Source: Colletes latitarsis (lineage: Eukaryota > Arthropoda > Insecta > Hymenoptera > Colletidae). From it: DNA of 64,000 bases. The translations under genes were made by a program, and so were the position numbers. Numbering within the stretch: position 1 is the stretch's first letter; each line of letters opens with the position of its first letter. Where the stretch lies: positions 6,758,001 through 6,822,000 of the forward strand of contig NW_027488370.1 in the NCBI RefSeq assembly GCF_051014445.1, written 5' to 3'. Below are positions 33,601 to 47,800 of the stretch, one piece after another. Under the pieces are notes generated by a model, which ran no database searches, was not told the DNA's origin, and saw only the letters and a program-made list of their open reading frames with translations.

Positions 33601-36600
33601 CACACTGAAACAGTCAATCAAACCTGGTTCCGATTAATTTTTTAGAGGATAACGCCGGTTATGGCTGGGTTAGGTCTGGGATTTGCCGTCATCTTGCTCG
33701 TGCTTTCGTATTTTTCGCATACTTGTTGGTCAGATCCTGGGTTTTTTCTGGTTTGGATCCCGTCGTAATGTGGTTCCACACCGAAGCAGTCAATTAAACC
33801 TGGTTGCGATTAATATTTTAGACGACAACGCCGGTTATGGCTCGGTTAGGTCAGGGATTTGCCCTCATCTGGCTCGTACTTTCGCATTTTTCGCATACTT
33901 GTTGGCCAGATCCTGGCCTTTTTCTGGCTTGGACCACGTAGTAATGTGGTATCACACTGAAACAGTCAATTAAACCTGGCTCCGGTTAATATTTTAGAGG
34001 ATAACGCCGGTTATGGCTGGGTTAGGTCTGGTATTTGCCCTCATCTGGCTCGTACCTTCGCATTTTTCGCTTACTTCTTGGCCAGATCCTGGCCTTTTTC
34101 TGGCTTGGACCACGTAGTAATGAGGTACCACACTGAAACAGTCGATAAAACCTGGTACCGATTAATATTTTAGAGGATAACGCTGGTTATGTCTGGGTTA
34201 GGTCTGGTATTTGCAACCATCTGGCTCATACTTTCGCGTTTTTCGCATACTTGTTGACCAGATCCTGGCCTTTTTCTGGCTAGGACCACGTAGTAATGTG
34301 GTGTCACACTGAAACAGTCAATTAAACCTGTTTGCGATTAATATTTTAGAGGACAACGCCGGTTATGTCACGGGTAGGTCTGGGATTTGCCGTCTTCTGG
34401 CTCGTATTTTCGCATTTTTCGCATACTTGTTGGCCAGATCCTGGCCTTTTTCTGGCTTGGACCACGTTGTAATGTGGTACCACACTGAAACAGTCAATAG
34501 AATCTGGTTCCGATTAATATTTTAGAGGATAACGCCGGTTATGGCTGGGTTAGGTCTGGGATTTGCCGTCATCTGGCTCGTATTTTCGTTTTTTTCGCAT
34601 ACTTGTTGACCAGATCCTGGCCTTTTCCTGGCTTTGACCACGTAGTAATGTGGTATCACACTGAAACAGTCAATTAAACCTGGTTGCGATTAATATTTTA
34701 GAGGATAACGCCGGTTATGTCTGGGTTAGGTCTGGTATGTGCCCTCATCTGGCTCGTACTTTCGCATTTTACGCATACATATAGGCAAGATCCTGGCCTT
34801 TTTCTGGCTTGGACCACGTAGTAATGAGGTACCACACTGAACCAGTCAATTAAACCTGGTTCCGATTAATATTTTAGAGGATAACGCTGGTTATGTCTGG
34901 GTTAGTTCTGGTATTTGCAATCATCTGGCTCATACTTTCGCAATTTTCGCACACTTGTTGGCAAGATTCTGGGCTTTTTTTAGTTTGGATCATGTAGTAA
35001 TGTGGTACCACACTGAAACAGTCAATAAACCCTGGTTCCGATTAATATTTTAGAGGATAACGCCGGTTATGTCTGGGTTAGGTCTGGTATGTGCCCTCAT
35101 CTGGCTCGTACCTTCGCATTTTTCGCTTACTTGTTGGCCAGATCCTGGCCATTTTCTGGCTTGGACCACGTAGTAATGTGGTATCACACTGAAACAGTCA
35201 ATTAAACCTGGCTCCGATTAATATTTTAGAGGATAACGCCGGTTATGGCTGGGTTTGGTCTGGTATTTGCCCTCATCTGGCTCGTACCTTCGCATTTTTC
35301 GCTTACTTGTTGGCCAGATCCTGGCCTTTTTCTGGCTTGGACCACGTAGTAATGAGGTACCACACTGAAACAGTCGATAAAACCTGGTACCGATTAATAT
35401 TTTAGAGGATAACGCTGGTTATGTCTGGGTTAGGTCTGGTATTTGCAACCATCTGGCTCATACTTTCGCGTTTTTCGCATACTTGTTGACCAGATCCTGG
35501 CCTTTTTCTGGCTAGGACCACGTAGTAATGTGGTACCACACTGAAACAGTCAATTAAACCTGGTTGCGATTAATATTTTAGAGGACAACGCCGGTTATGT
35601 CACGGGTAGGTCTGGGATTTGCCGTCATCTGGCCCGTATTTTCGCATTTTTCGCATACTTGTTGGCCAGATCCTGGCCTTTTTCTGGCTTGGACCACGTT
35701 GTAATGTGGTACCACACTGAAACAGTCAATAGAATCTAGTTCCGATTAATATTTTAGAGGATAACGCTGGTTATGGCTGGGTTAGGTCTGGGATTTGCCG
35801 TCATCTGGCTCGTATTTTCGTTTTTTTCGCATACTTGTTGACCAGATCCTGGCCTTTTCCTGGCTTTGACCACGTAGTAATGTGGTATCACACTGAAACA
35901 GTCAATTAAACCTGGTTGCGATTAATATTTTAGAGGATAACGCCGGTTATCTCTCGGTTAGGTCTGGGATTTGTCCTCATCTGGCTCATACTTTCGCATT
36001 TCTCGCTTACTTGTTGGCCAGATCCTGGCCTTTTTCTGGCTTGTATCACGTAGTAATTTGGTACCACACTGAAACAGTCAATCAAACCTGGTTCCGATTA
36101 ATTTTTTAGAGGATAACGCCGGTTATGGCTGGGTTAGGTCTGGGATTTGCCGTCATCTTGCTCGTGCTTTCGTATTTTTCGCATACTTGTTGGTCAGATC
36201 CTGGGTTTTTTCTGGTTTGGATCCCGTCGTAATGTGGTTCCACACCGAAGCAGTCAATTAAACCTGGTTGCGATTAATATTTTAGACGACAACGCCGGTT
36301 ATGGCTCGGTTAGGTCAGGGATTTGCCCTCATCTGGCTCGTACTTTCGCATTTTTCGCATACTTGTTGGCCAGATCCTGGCCTTTTTCTGGCTTGGACCA
36401 CGTAGTAATGTGGTATCACACTGAAACAGTCAATTAAACCTGGTTGCGATTAATATTTTAGAGGATAACGCCGGTTATCTCTCGGTTAGGTCTGGGATTT
36501 GTCCTCATCTGGCTCATACTTTCGCATTTCTCGCTTACTTGTTGGCAAGATCCTCGGCTTTTTTTGGTTTGGATCACGTAGTAATGTGGTACCACACTGA

Positions 36601-37320
36601 AACAGTCAATTAAACCTGGTTCCGATTAATATTTTAGAGGATAACGCTGGTTATGTCTGGGTTAGTTCTGGTATTTGCAATCATCTGGCTCATACTTTTG
36701 CAATTTTCGCGTACTTGTTGGCCAGATCTTGGGTTTTTTGTGGTTTGAATCCCGTCGTAATCTGGTTCCACACCGAAGCAGTCAATCGAACCTGGTTCGG
36801 ATGAATATTTTGGAGGATGACGCTGGTTATGTTTGGGTTAGTTCTGGTATTTGCAATCATCTGGCTCGTACTTTCGCATTTTTCGCATACTTGTTGGCAA
36901 GATTCTGGGCTTTTTTTAGTTTGGATCACGTAGTAATGTGGTACCACACTGAAACAGTCAATTAAACCTGGTTCCGATAAATATTTTAGAGGATAACGCC
37001 GGTTATGTCTGGGTTAGGTCTGGTATTTGCCCTCATCTGGTTCGTACTTTCGCATTTTTCGCATACTTGTTTGCCAGATCCTGGCCTTTTTCTGGTTTGG
37101 ATCACGTGGTAATGCGGTACCACACCGAAACAGTCAATTAAACCTGGTAGCGATTAATATTTTAGAGGATAACGCCGGTTATGTCTCGGTTAGGTCTGGG
37201 ATTTGCCCTCATCTGGCCCGTAATTTCGCATTTTTCGCATACTTGTTGGCCAGATCCTGGCGTTTTTCTGGTTTGGGTCACGTAGTAATGCGGTACCACA
37301 CCGGAACAGTCAATTAAACC
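33440..37320. repeat. Higher-order duplication, left copy (offset 6864)
   Basis: About 3.9 kb (22 monomers) repeated at 40,304-44,184, exactly 39 monomers on. Shared variants include TTACTTCTTGGCC, AACCTGTTTGCG, ATATAGGCAAGATCC and TTTGAATCCCGTC. One additional monomer follows in the left copy (37,321-37,496) and is missing after the right copy. Confidence 0.82.
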
Positions 37321-40111
37321 TGGTTGCGATTAATATTTTAGACGACAACACCGGTTATGGCTCGGTTAGGTCAGGGATTTGCCCTCATCTGGCTCGTACT
37401 TTCGCATTTATCGCATACTTGTTGGCCAGATCCTGGCCTTTTTCTGGCTTGTATCACGTAGTAAGTTGGTACCACACCGGAACAGTCAATTAAACCTGGT
37501 TCCGATTAATATTTTAGGGGATGACGCCGGTTATGTCTGGGTTATGTCTGGTATTTGCCCTCATCTGGCTCGTACTTTCGCATTTTTCGCATACATGTAG
37601 GCAAGATCCTGGTCTTTTTCTGGTTTGGATCACGTAGTAATGCGGTACCACACCGAAACAGTCAATTAAACCTGGTAGCGATTAATATTTTAGAGGATAA
37701 CGCCGGTTATGTCTCGGTTAGGTCAGGGATTTGCCCTCATCTGGCTCGTACTTTCGCATTTATCGCATACTTGTTGGCCAGATCCTGGCCTTTTTCTGGC
37801 TTGTATCACGTAGTAATTTGGTACCACACTGAAACAGTCAATCAAACCTGGTTCCGATTAATTTTTTAGAGGATAACGCCGGCTATGGCTGGGTTAGGTC
37901 TGGGATTTGCCGTCATCTTGCTCGTGCTTTCGTATTTTTCGCATACTTGTTGGTCAGATCCTGGGGTTTTTCTGGTTTGGATCCCGTCGTAATGTGGTTC
38001 CACACCGAAGCAGTCAATTAAACCTGGTTGCGATTAATATTTTAGACGACAACGCCGGTTATGGCTCGGTTAGGTCAGGGATTTGCCCTCATCTGGCTCG
38101 TACTTTCGCATTTTTCGCATACTTGTTGGCCAGATCCTGGCCTTTTTCTGGCTTGGACCACGTAGTAATGTGGTATCACACTGAAACAGTCAATTAAACC
38201 TGGCTCCGATTAATATTTTAGAGGATAACGCCGGTTATGGCTGGGTTAGGTCTGGTATTTGCCCTCATCTGGCTCGTACTTTCACATTTTTCGCATACTT
38301 GTTGGCCAGATCCTGGCCTTTTTCTGGTTTGGATCACGTAGTAATGCGGTACCACACCGAAACAGTCAATTAAACCTGGTAGCGATTAATATTTTAGAGG
38401 ATAACGCCGGTTATGTCTCGGTTAGGTCAGGGATTTGCCCTCATCTGGCTCGTACTTTCGCATTTATCGCATACTTGTTGGCCAGATCCTGGCCTTTTTC
38501 TGGCTTGTATCACGTAGTAATTTGGTACCACACTGAAACAGTCAATCAAACCTGGTTCCGATTAATTTTTTAGAGGATAACGCCGGTTATGGCTGGGTTA
38601 GGTCTGGGATTTGCCGTCATCTTGCTCGTGCTTTCATATTTTTCGCATACTTGTTGGTCAGGTCCTGGGTTTTTTCTGGTTTGGATCCCGTCGTAATGTG
38701 GTTCCACACCGAAGCAGTCAATTAAACCTGGTTGCGATTAATATTTTAGACGACAACGCCGGTTATGGCTCGGTTAGGTCAGGGATTTGCCCTCATCTGG
38801 CTCGTACTTTCGCATTTTTCGCATACTTGTTGGCCAGATCCTGGCCTTTTTCTGGCTTGGACCACGTAGTAATGTGGTATCACACTGAAACAGTCAATTA
38901 AACCTGGCTCCGATTAATATTTTAGAGGATAACGCCGGTTATGGCTGGGTTTGGTCTGGTATTTGCCCTCATCTGGCTCGTACCTTCGCATTTTTCGCTT
39001 ACTTGTTGGCCAGATCCTGGCCTTTTTCTGGCTTGGACCACGTAGTAATGAGGTACCACACTGAAACAGTCGATAAAACCTGGTACCGATTAATATTTTA
39101 GAGGATAACGCTGGTTATGTCTGGGTTAGGTCTGGTATTTGCAACCATCTGGCTCATACTTTCGCGTTTTTCGCATACTTGTTGACCAGATCCTGGCCTT
39201 TTTCTGGCTAGGACCACGTAGTAATGTGGTGCCACACTGAAGCAGTCAATTAAACCTGGTTGCGATTAATATTTTAGAGGACAACGCCGGTTATGTCACG
39301 GGTAGGTCTGGGATTTGCCGTCATCTGGCCCGTATTTTCGCATTTTTCGCATACTTGTTGGCCAGATCCTGGCCTTTTTCTGGCTTGGACCACGTTGTAA
39401 TGTGGTACCACACTGAAACAGTCAATAGAATCTAGTTCCGATTAATATTTTAGAGGATAACGCTGGTTATGGCTGGGTTAGGTCTGGGATTTGCCGTCAT
39501 CTGGCTCGTATTTTCGTTTTTTTCGCATACTTGTTGACCAGATCCTGGCCTTTTCCTGGCTTTGACCACGTAGTAATGTGGTATCACACTGAAACAGTCA
39601 ATTAAACCTGGTTGCGATTAATATTTTAGAGGATAACGCCGGTTATCTCTCGGTTAGGTCTGGGATTTGTCCTCATCTGGCTCATACTTTCGCATTTCTC
39701 GCTTACTTGTTGGCAAGATCCTCGGCTTTTTTTGGTTTGGACCACGTAGTAATGTGGTACCACACTGAAACAGTCAATTAAACCTGGTTCCGATTAATAT
39801 TTTAGAGGATAACGCTGGTTATGTCTGGGTTAGTTCTGGTATTTGCAATCATCTGGCTCGTACTTTCGCATTTTTCGCATACTTGTTGGCAAGATTCTGG
39901 GCTTTTTTTAGTTTGGATCACGTAGTAATGTGGTACCACACTGAAACAGTCAATTAAACCTGGTAGCGATTAATATTTTAGAGGATAACGCCGGTTATGT
40001 CTCGGTTAGGTCAGGGATTTGCCCTCATCTGGCTCGTACTTTCGCATTTATCGCATACTTGTTGGCCAGATCCTGGCCTTTTTCTGGCTTGTATCACGTA
40101 GTAATTTGGTA

Positions 40112-41960
40112 CCACACCGGAACAGTCAATTAAACCTGGTTCCGATTAATATTTTAGAGGATGACGCCGGTTATGTCTGGGTTATGTCTGGTATTTGCCC
40201 TCATCTGGCTCGTACTTTCGCATTTTTCGCATACATGTAGGCAAGATCCTGGTCTTTTTCTGGTTTGGATCACGTAGTAATGCGGTACCACACCGAAACA
40301 GTCAATTAAACCTGGTAGCGATTAATATTTTAGAGGATAACGCCGGTTATGTCTCGGGTAGGTCAGGGATTTGCCCTCATCTGGCTCGTACTTTCGCATT
40401 TATCGCATACTTGTTGGCCAGATCCTGGCCTTTTTCTGGCTTGTATCACGTAGTAATTTGGTACCACACTGAAACAGTCAATCAAACCTGGTTCCGATTA
40501 ATTTTTTAGAGGATAACGCCGGTTATGGCTGGGTTAGGTCTGGGATTTGCCGTCATCTTGCTCGTGCTTTCGTATTTTTCGCATACTTGTTGGTCAGATC
40601 CTGGGTTTTTTCTGGTTTGGATCCCGTCGTAATGTGGTTCCACACCGAAGCAGTCAATTAAACCTGGTTGCGATTAATATTTTAGACGACAACGCCGGTT
40701 ATGGCTCGGTTAGGTCAGGGATTTGCCCTCATCTGGCTCGTACTTTCGCATTTTTCGCATACTTGTTGGCCAGATCCTGGCCTTTTTCTGGCTTGGACCA
40801 CGTAGTAATGTGGTATCACACTGAAACAGTCAATTAAACCTGGCTCCGGTTAATATTTTAGAGGATAACGCCGGTTATGGCTGGGTTAGGTCTGGTATTT
40901 GCCCTCATCTGGCTCGTACCTTCGCATTTTTCGCTTACTTCTTGGCCAGATCCTGGCCTTTTTCTGGCTTGGACCACGTAGTAATGAGGTACCACACTGA
41001 AACAGTCGATAAAACCTGGTACCGATTAATATTTTAGAGGATAACGCTGGTTATGTCTGGGTTAGGTCTGGTATTTGCAACCATCTGGCTCATACTTTCG
41101 CGTTTTTCGCATACTTGTTGACCAGATCCTGGCCTTTTTCTGGCTAGGACCACGTAGTAATGTGGTGTCACACTGAAACAGTCAATTAAACCTGTTTGCG
41201 ATTAATATTTTAGAGGACAACGCCGGTTATGTCACGGGTAGGTCTGGGATTTGCCGTCTTCTGGCTCGTATTTTCGCATTTTTCGCATACTTGTTGGCCA
41301 GATCCTGGCCTTTTTCTGGCTTGGACCACGTTGTAATGTGGTACCACACTGAAACAGTCAATAGAATCTAGTTCCGATTAATATTTTAGAGGATAACGCC
41401 GGTTATGGCTGGGTTAGGTCTGGGATTTGCCGTCATCTGGCTCGTATTTTCGTTTTTTTCGCATACTTGTTGACCAGATCCTGGCCTTTTCCTGGCTTTG
41501 ACCACGTAGTAATGTGGTATCACACTGAAACAGTCAATTAAACCTGGTTGCGATTAATATTTTAGAGGATAACGCCGGTTATGTCTGGGTTAGGTCTGGT
41601 ATGTGCCCTCATCTGGCTCGTACTTTCGCATTTTTCGCATACATATAGGCAAGATCCTGGCCTTTTTCTGGCTTGGACCACGTAGTAATGAGGTACCACA
41701 CTGAACCAGTCAATTAAACCTGGTTCCGATTAATATTTTAGAGGATAACGCTGGTTATGTCTGGGTTAGTTCTGGTATTTGCAATCATCTGGCTCATACT
41801 TTCGCAATTTTCGCACACTTGTTGGCAAGATTCTGGGCTTTTTTTAGTTTGGATCACGTAGTAATGTGGTACCACACTGAAACAGTCAATAAAACCTGGT
41901 TCCGATTAATACTTTAGAGGATAACGCCGGTTATGTCTGGGTTAGGTCTGGTATGTGCCC
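40112..41960. repeat. Higher-order duplication, left copy (offset 4048)
   Basis: About 1.85 kb repeated at 44,160-46,008, 23 monomers on, starting at the GAGGATGACGCC variant. It overlaps the 6864-offset copy, so the duplications are nested. Confidence 0.78.
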
Positions 41961-44819
41961 TCATCTGGCTCGTACCTTCGCATTTTTCGCTTACTTGTTG
42001 GCCAGATCCTGGCCTTTTTCTGGCTTGGACCACGTAGTAATGTGGTATCACACTGAAACAGTCAATTAAACCTGGCTCCGATTAATATTTTAGAGGATAA
42101 CGCCGGTTATGGCTGGGTTTGGTCTGGTATTTGCCCTCATCTGGCTCGTACCTTCGCATTTTTCGCTTACTTGTTGGCCAGATCCTGGCCTTTTTCTGGC
42201 TTGGACCACGTAGTAATGACGTACCACACTGAAACAGTCGATAAAACCTGGTACCGATTAATATTTTAGAGGATAACGCTGGTTATGTCTGGGTTAGGTC
42301 TGGTATTTGCAACCATCTGGCTCATACTTTCGCGTTTTTCGCATACTTGTTGACCAGATCCTGGCCTTTTTCTGGCTAGGACCACGTAGTAATGTGGTAC
42401 CACACTGAAACAGTCAATTAAACCTGGTTGCGATTAATATTTTAGAGGACAACGCCGGTTATGTCACGGGTAGGTCTGGGATTTGCCGTCATCTGGCCCG
42501 TATTTTCGCATTTTTCGCATACTTGTTGGCCAGATCCTGGCCTTTTTCTGGCTTGGACCACGTTGTAATGTGGTACCACACTGAAACAGTCAATAGAATC
42601 TAGTTCCGATTAATATTTTAGAGGATAACGCTGGTTATGGCTGGGTTAGGTCTGGGATTTGCCGTCATCTGGCTCGTATTTTCGTTTTTTTCGCATACTT
42701 TTTGACCAGATCCTGGCCTTTTCCTGGCTTTGACCACGTAGTAATGTGGTATCACACTGAAACAGTCAATTAAACCTGGTTGCGATTAATATTTTAGAGG
42801 ATAACGCCGGTTATCTCTCGGTTAGGTCTGGGATTTGTCCTCATCTGGCTCATACTTTCGCATTTCTCGCTTACTTGTTGGCCAGATCCTGGCCTTTTTC
42901 TGGCTTGTATCACGTAGTAATTTGGTACCACACTGAAACAGTCAATCAAACCTGGTTCCGATTAATTTTTTAGAGGATAACGCCGGTTATGGCTGGGTTA
43001 GGTCTGGGATTTGCCGTCATCTTGCTCGTGCTTTCGTATTTTTCGCATACTTGTTGGTCAGATCCTGGGTTTTTTCTGGTTTGGATCCCGTCGTAATGTG
43101 GTTCCACACCGAAGCAGTCAATTAAACCTGGTTGCGATTAATATTTTAGACGACAACGCCGGTTATGGCTCGGTTAGGTCAGGGATTTGCCCTCATCTGG
43201 CTCGTACTTTCGCATTTTTCGCATACTTGTTGGCCAGATCGTGGCCTTTTTCTGGCTTGGACCACGTAGTAATGTGGTATCACACTGAAACAGTCAATTA
43301 AACCTGGTTGCGATTAATATTTTAGAGGATAACGCCGGTTATCTCTCGGTTAGGTCTGGGATTTGTCCTCATCTGGCTCATACTTTCGCATTTCTCGCTT
43401 ACTTGTTGGCAAGATCCTCGGCTTTTTTTGGTTTGGATCACGTACTAATGTGGTACCACACTGAAACAGTCAATTAAACCTGGTTCCGATTAATATTTTA
43501 GAGGATAACGCTGGTTATGTCTGGGTTAGTTCTGGTATTTGCAATCATCTGGCTCATACTTTTGCAATTTTCGCGTACTTGTTGGCCAGATCTTGGGTTT
43601 TTTGTGGTTTGAATCCCGTCGTAATCTGGTTCCACACCGAAGCAGTCAATCGAACCTGGTTCGGATGAATATTTTGGAGGATGACGCTGGTTATGTTTGG
43701 GTTAGTTCTGGTATTTGCAATCATCTGGCTCGTACTTTCGCATTTTTCGCATACTTGTTGGCAAGATTCTGGGCTTTTTTTAGTTTGGATCACGTAGTAA
43801 TGTGGTACCACACTGAAACAGTCAATTAAACCTGGTTCCGATTAATATTTTAGAGGATAACGCCGGTTATGTCTGGGTTAGGTCTGGTATTTGCCCTCAT
43901 CTGGTTCGTACTTTCGCATTTTTCGCATACTTGTTTGCCAGATCCTGGCCTTTTTCTGGTTTGGATCACGTGGTAATGCGGTACCACACCGAAACAGTCA
44001 ATTAAACCTGGTAGCGATTAATATTTTAGAGGATAACGCCGGTTATGTCTCGGTTAGGTCTGGGATTTGCCCTCATCTGGCCCGTAATTTCGCATTTTTC
44101 GCATACTTGTTGGCCAGATCCTGGCGTTTTTCTGGTTTGGGTCACGTAGTAATGCGGTACCACACCGGAACAGTCAATTAAACCTGGTTCCGAATAATAT
44201 TTTAGAGGATGACGCCGGTTATGTCTGGGTTATGTCTGGTATTTGCCCTCATCTGGCTCGTACTTTCGCATTTTTCGCATACATGTAGGCAAGATCCTGG
44301 TCTTTTTCTGGTTTGGATCACGTAGTAATGCGGTACCACACCGAAACAGTCAATTAAACCTGGTAGCGATTAATATTTTAGAGGATAACGCCGGTTATGT
44401 CTCGGGTAGGTCAGGGATTTGCCCTCATCTGGCTCGTACTTTCGCATTTATCGCATACTTGTTGGCCAGATCCTGGCCTTTTTGTGGCTTGTATCACGTA
44501 GTAATTTGGTACCACACTGAAACAGTCAATCAAACCTGGTTCCGATTAATTTTTTAGAGGATAACGCCGGTTATGGCTGGGTTAGGTCTGGGATTTGCCG
44601 TCATCTTGCTCGTGCTTTCGTATTTTTCGCATACTTGTTGGTCAGATCCTGGGTTTTTTCTGGTTTGGATCCCGTCGTAATGTGGTTCCACACCGAAGCA
44701 GTCAATTAAACCTGGTTGCGATTAATATTTTAGACGACAACGCCGGTTATGGCTCGGTTAGGTCAGGGATTTGCCCTCATCTGGCTCGTACTTTCGCATT
44801 TTTCGCATACTTGTTGGCC

Positions 44820-47800
44820 AGATCCTGGCCTTTTTCTGGCTTGGACCACGTAGTAATGTGGTATCACACTGAAACAGTCAATTAAACCTGGCTCCGATTA
44901 ATATTTTAGAGGATAACGCCGGTTATGGCTGGGTTAGGTCTGGTATTTGCCCTCATCTGGCTCGTACCTTCGCATTTTTCGCTTACTTCTTGGCCAGATC
45001 CTGGCCTTTTTCTGGCTTGGACCACGTAGTAATGAGGTACCACACTGAAACAGTCGATAAAACCTGGTACCGATTAATATTTTAGAGGATAACGCTGGTT
45101 ATGTCTGGGTTAGGTCTGGTATTTGCAACCATCTGGCTCATACTTTCGCGTTTTTCGCATACTTGTTGACCAGATCCTGGCCTTTTTCTGGCTAGGACCA
45201 CGTAGTAATGTGGTGTCACACTGAAACAGTCAATTAAACCTGTTTGCGATTAATATTTTAGAGGACAACGCCGGTTATGTCACGGGTAGGTCTGGGATTT
45301 GCCGTCTTCTGGCTCGTATTTTCGCATTTTTCGCATACTTGTTGGCCAGATCCTGGCCTTTTTCTGGCTTGGACCACGTTGTAATGTGGTACCACACTGA
45401 AACAGTCAATAGAATCTAGTTCCGATTAATATTTTAGAGGATAACGCCGGTTATGGCTGGGTTAGGTCTGGGATTTGCCGTCATCTGGCTCGTATTTTCG
45501 TTTTTTTCGCATACTTGTTGACCAGATCCTGGCCTTTTCCTGGCTTTGACCACGTAGTAATGTGGTATCACACTGAAACAGTCAATTAAACCTGGTTGCG
45601 ATTAATATTTTAGAGGATAACGCCGGTTATGTCTGGGTTAGGTCTGGTATGTGCCCTCATCTGGCTCGTACTTTCGCATTTTTCGCATACATATAGGCAA
45701 GATCCTGGCCTTTTTCTGGCTTGGACCACGTAGTAATGAGGTACCACACTGAACCAGTCAATTAAACCTGGTTCCGATTAATATTTTAGAGGATAACGCT
45801 GGTTATGTCTGGGTTAGTTCTGGTATTTGCAATCATCTGGCTCATACTTTCGCAATTTTCGCACACTTGTTGACAAGATTCTGGGCTTTTTTTAGTTTGG
45901 ATCACGTAGTAATGTGGTACCACACTGAAACAGTCAATAAAACCTGGTTCCGATTAATATTTTAGAGGATAACGCCGGTTATGTCTGGGTTAGGTCTGGT
46001 ATATGCCCTCATCTGGCTCGTACTTTCGCATTTTTCGCATACATATAGGCAAGATCCTGGCCTTTTTCTGGTTTGGATCACGTAGTAATGCGGTACCACA
46101 CCGAAACAGTCAATTAAACCTGGTAGCGATTAATATTTTAGAGGATAACGCCGGTTATGTCTCGGTTAGGTCTGGGATTTGCCCTCATCTGGCCCGTACT
46201 TTCGCATTTTTCGCATACTTGTTGGACAGATCCTGGCGTTTTTCTGGTTTGGATCACGTAGTAATTTGGTACCACACTGAAACAGTCAATAGAATCTAGT
46301 TCCGATTAATATTTTAGAGGATAACGCCGGTTATGTCTGGGTTATGTCTGGTATTTGCCCTCATCTGGCTCGTACTTTCGCATTTTTCGCATACATGTAG
46401 GCAAGATCCTGGCCTTTTTCTGGTTTGGATCACGTAGTAATGCGGTACCACACCGAAACAGTCAATTAAACCTGGTAGCGATTAATATTTTAGAGGGTAA
46501 CGCCGGTTATGTCTCGGTTAGGTCTGGGATTTGCCCTCATCTGGCCCGTACTTTCGCATTTTTCGCATACTTCTTGGCCATATCCAGGGTTTTTTCAGGT
46601 TTGGATCCCGTAGTAATGTGGTTCCACACCGAAACACTCAATTAAACCTGGTCGCGATGAATATTTTAGAGGATAACGCCGGTTATGTCTGGGTTAGGTC
46701 TGGTATTAGCCCTCATCTGGCTCGTACTTTCGCATTGTTCGCATACTTGTTGGACAGATCCTGGCCTATTTTTGGTTTGGATCACGTAGTAATGCGGTAC
46801 CATACCGAAACAGTCAAGTAAACCTGCTTACGATTAATATTTTAGAGGATAACGCCGGTTATGTCTCGGTTAGGTCTGGGATTTGCCGTCATCTGGCTCG
46901 TATTTACGCTTTTTTCGCATACTTGTTGACCAGATCCTGGCCTTTTCCTGGCTGTGACCACGTAGTAATATGGTATCACACTGAAACAGACAATTAAACC
47001 TGGTTGCGATTAATATTTTAGAGGATAACGCCGGTTATGTCTGGGTTAGGTCTGGTATGTGCCCTCATCTGGCTCGTACTTTCGCATTTTTCGCAAACTT
47101 GTTGGCCAGATCCAGGCTTTTCTCTGGATTGGATCACGTGGTAATGCGGTACCACACCGAAACAGTCAAGTAAACCTGGTTGCGATTAATATTTTAGAGG
47201 ATAACGCCGGTTATCTCTCGGTTAGGTCTGGGATTTGTCCTCATCTGGCTCATACTTTCGCATTTCTCGCGTACTTGTTGGCCAGATCCTGGGCTTTTTC
47301 TGGTTTGGATCACGGTGTAGTGTGGTACCACACTGAAACAGTCAATAAAACTGGTTCCGATTAGTATTTTAGAGGATAACTCTGGTTATGTCTGGGTTAG
47401 TTCTGGTATTTGCAATTATCTGGCTCATACTATCGCGATTTTCGCATACTTCCTGGCCAGATCCAGGGTTTTTTCAGGTTTGGATCCCGTAGTAATGTGG
47501 TTCCACACCGAAACAGTCAATTAAACCTGGTCGCGATGAATATTTTAGAGGATAACGCCGGTTATGTCTGGGTTAGGTCTGGTATTTGCCCTCATCTGGC
47601 TCGTACTTTCGCATTTTTCGCATACTTGTTGGGCAGATCTTGGCCTATTTTTGGTTTGGATCACGTAGTAATGAGGTACCACACCGAAACAGTCAAGTAA
47701 ACCTGCTTACGATTAATATTTTAGAGGATAACGCCGGTTATGTCTCGGTTAGGTCTGGGATTTGCCGTCGTCTGGCTCGTATTTTCGTTTTTTTCGCATA

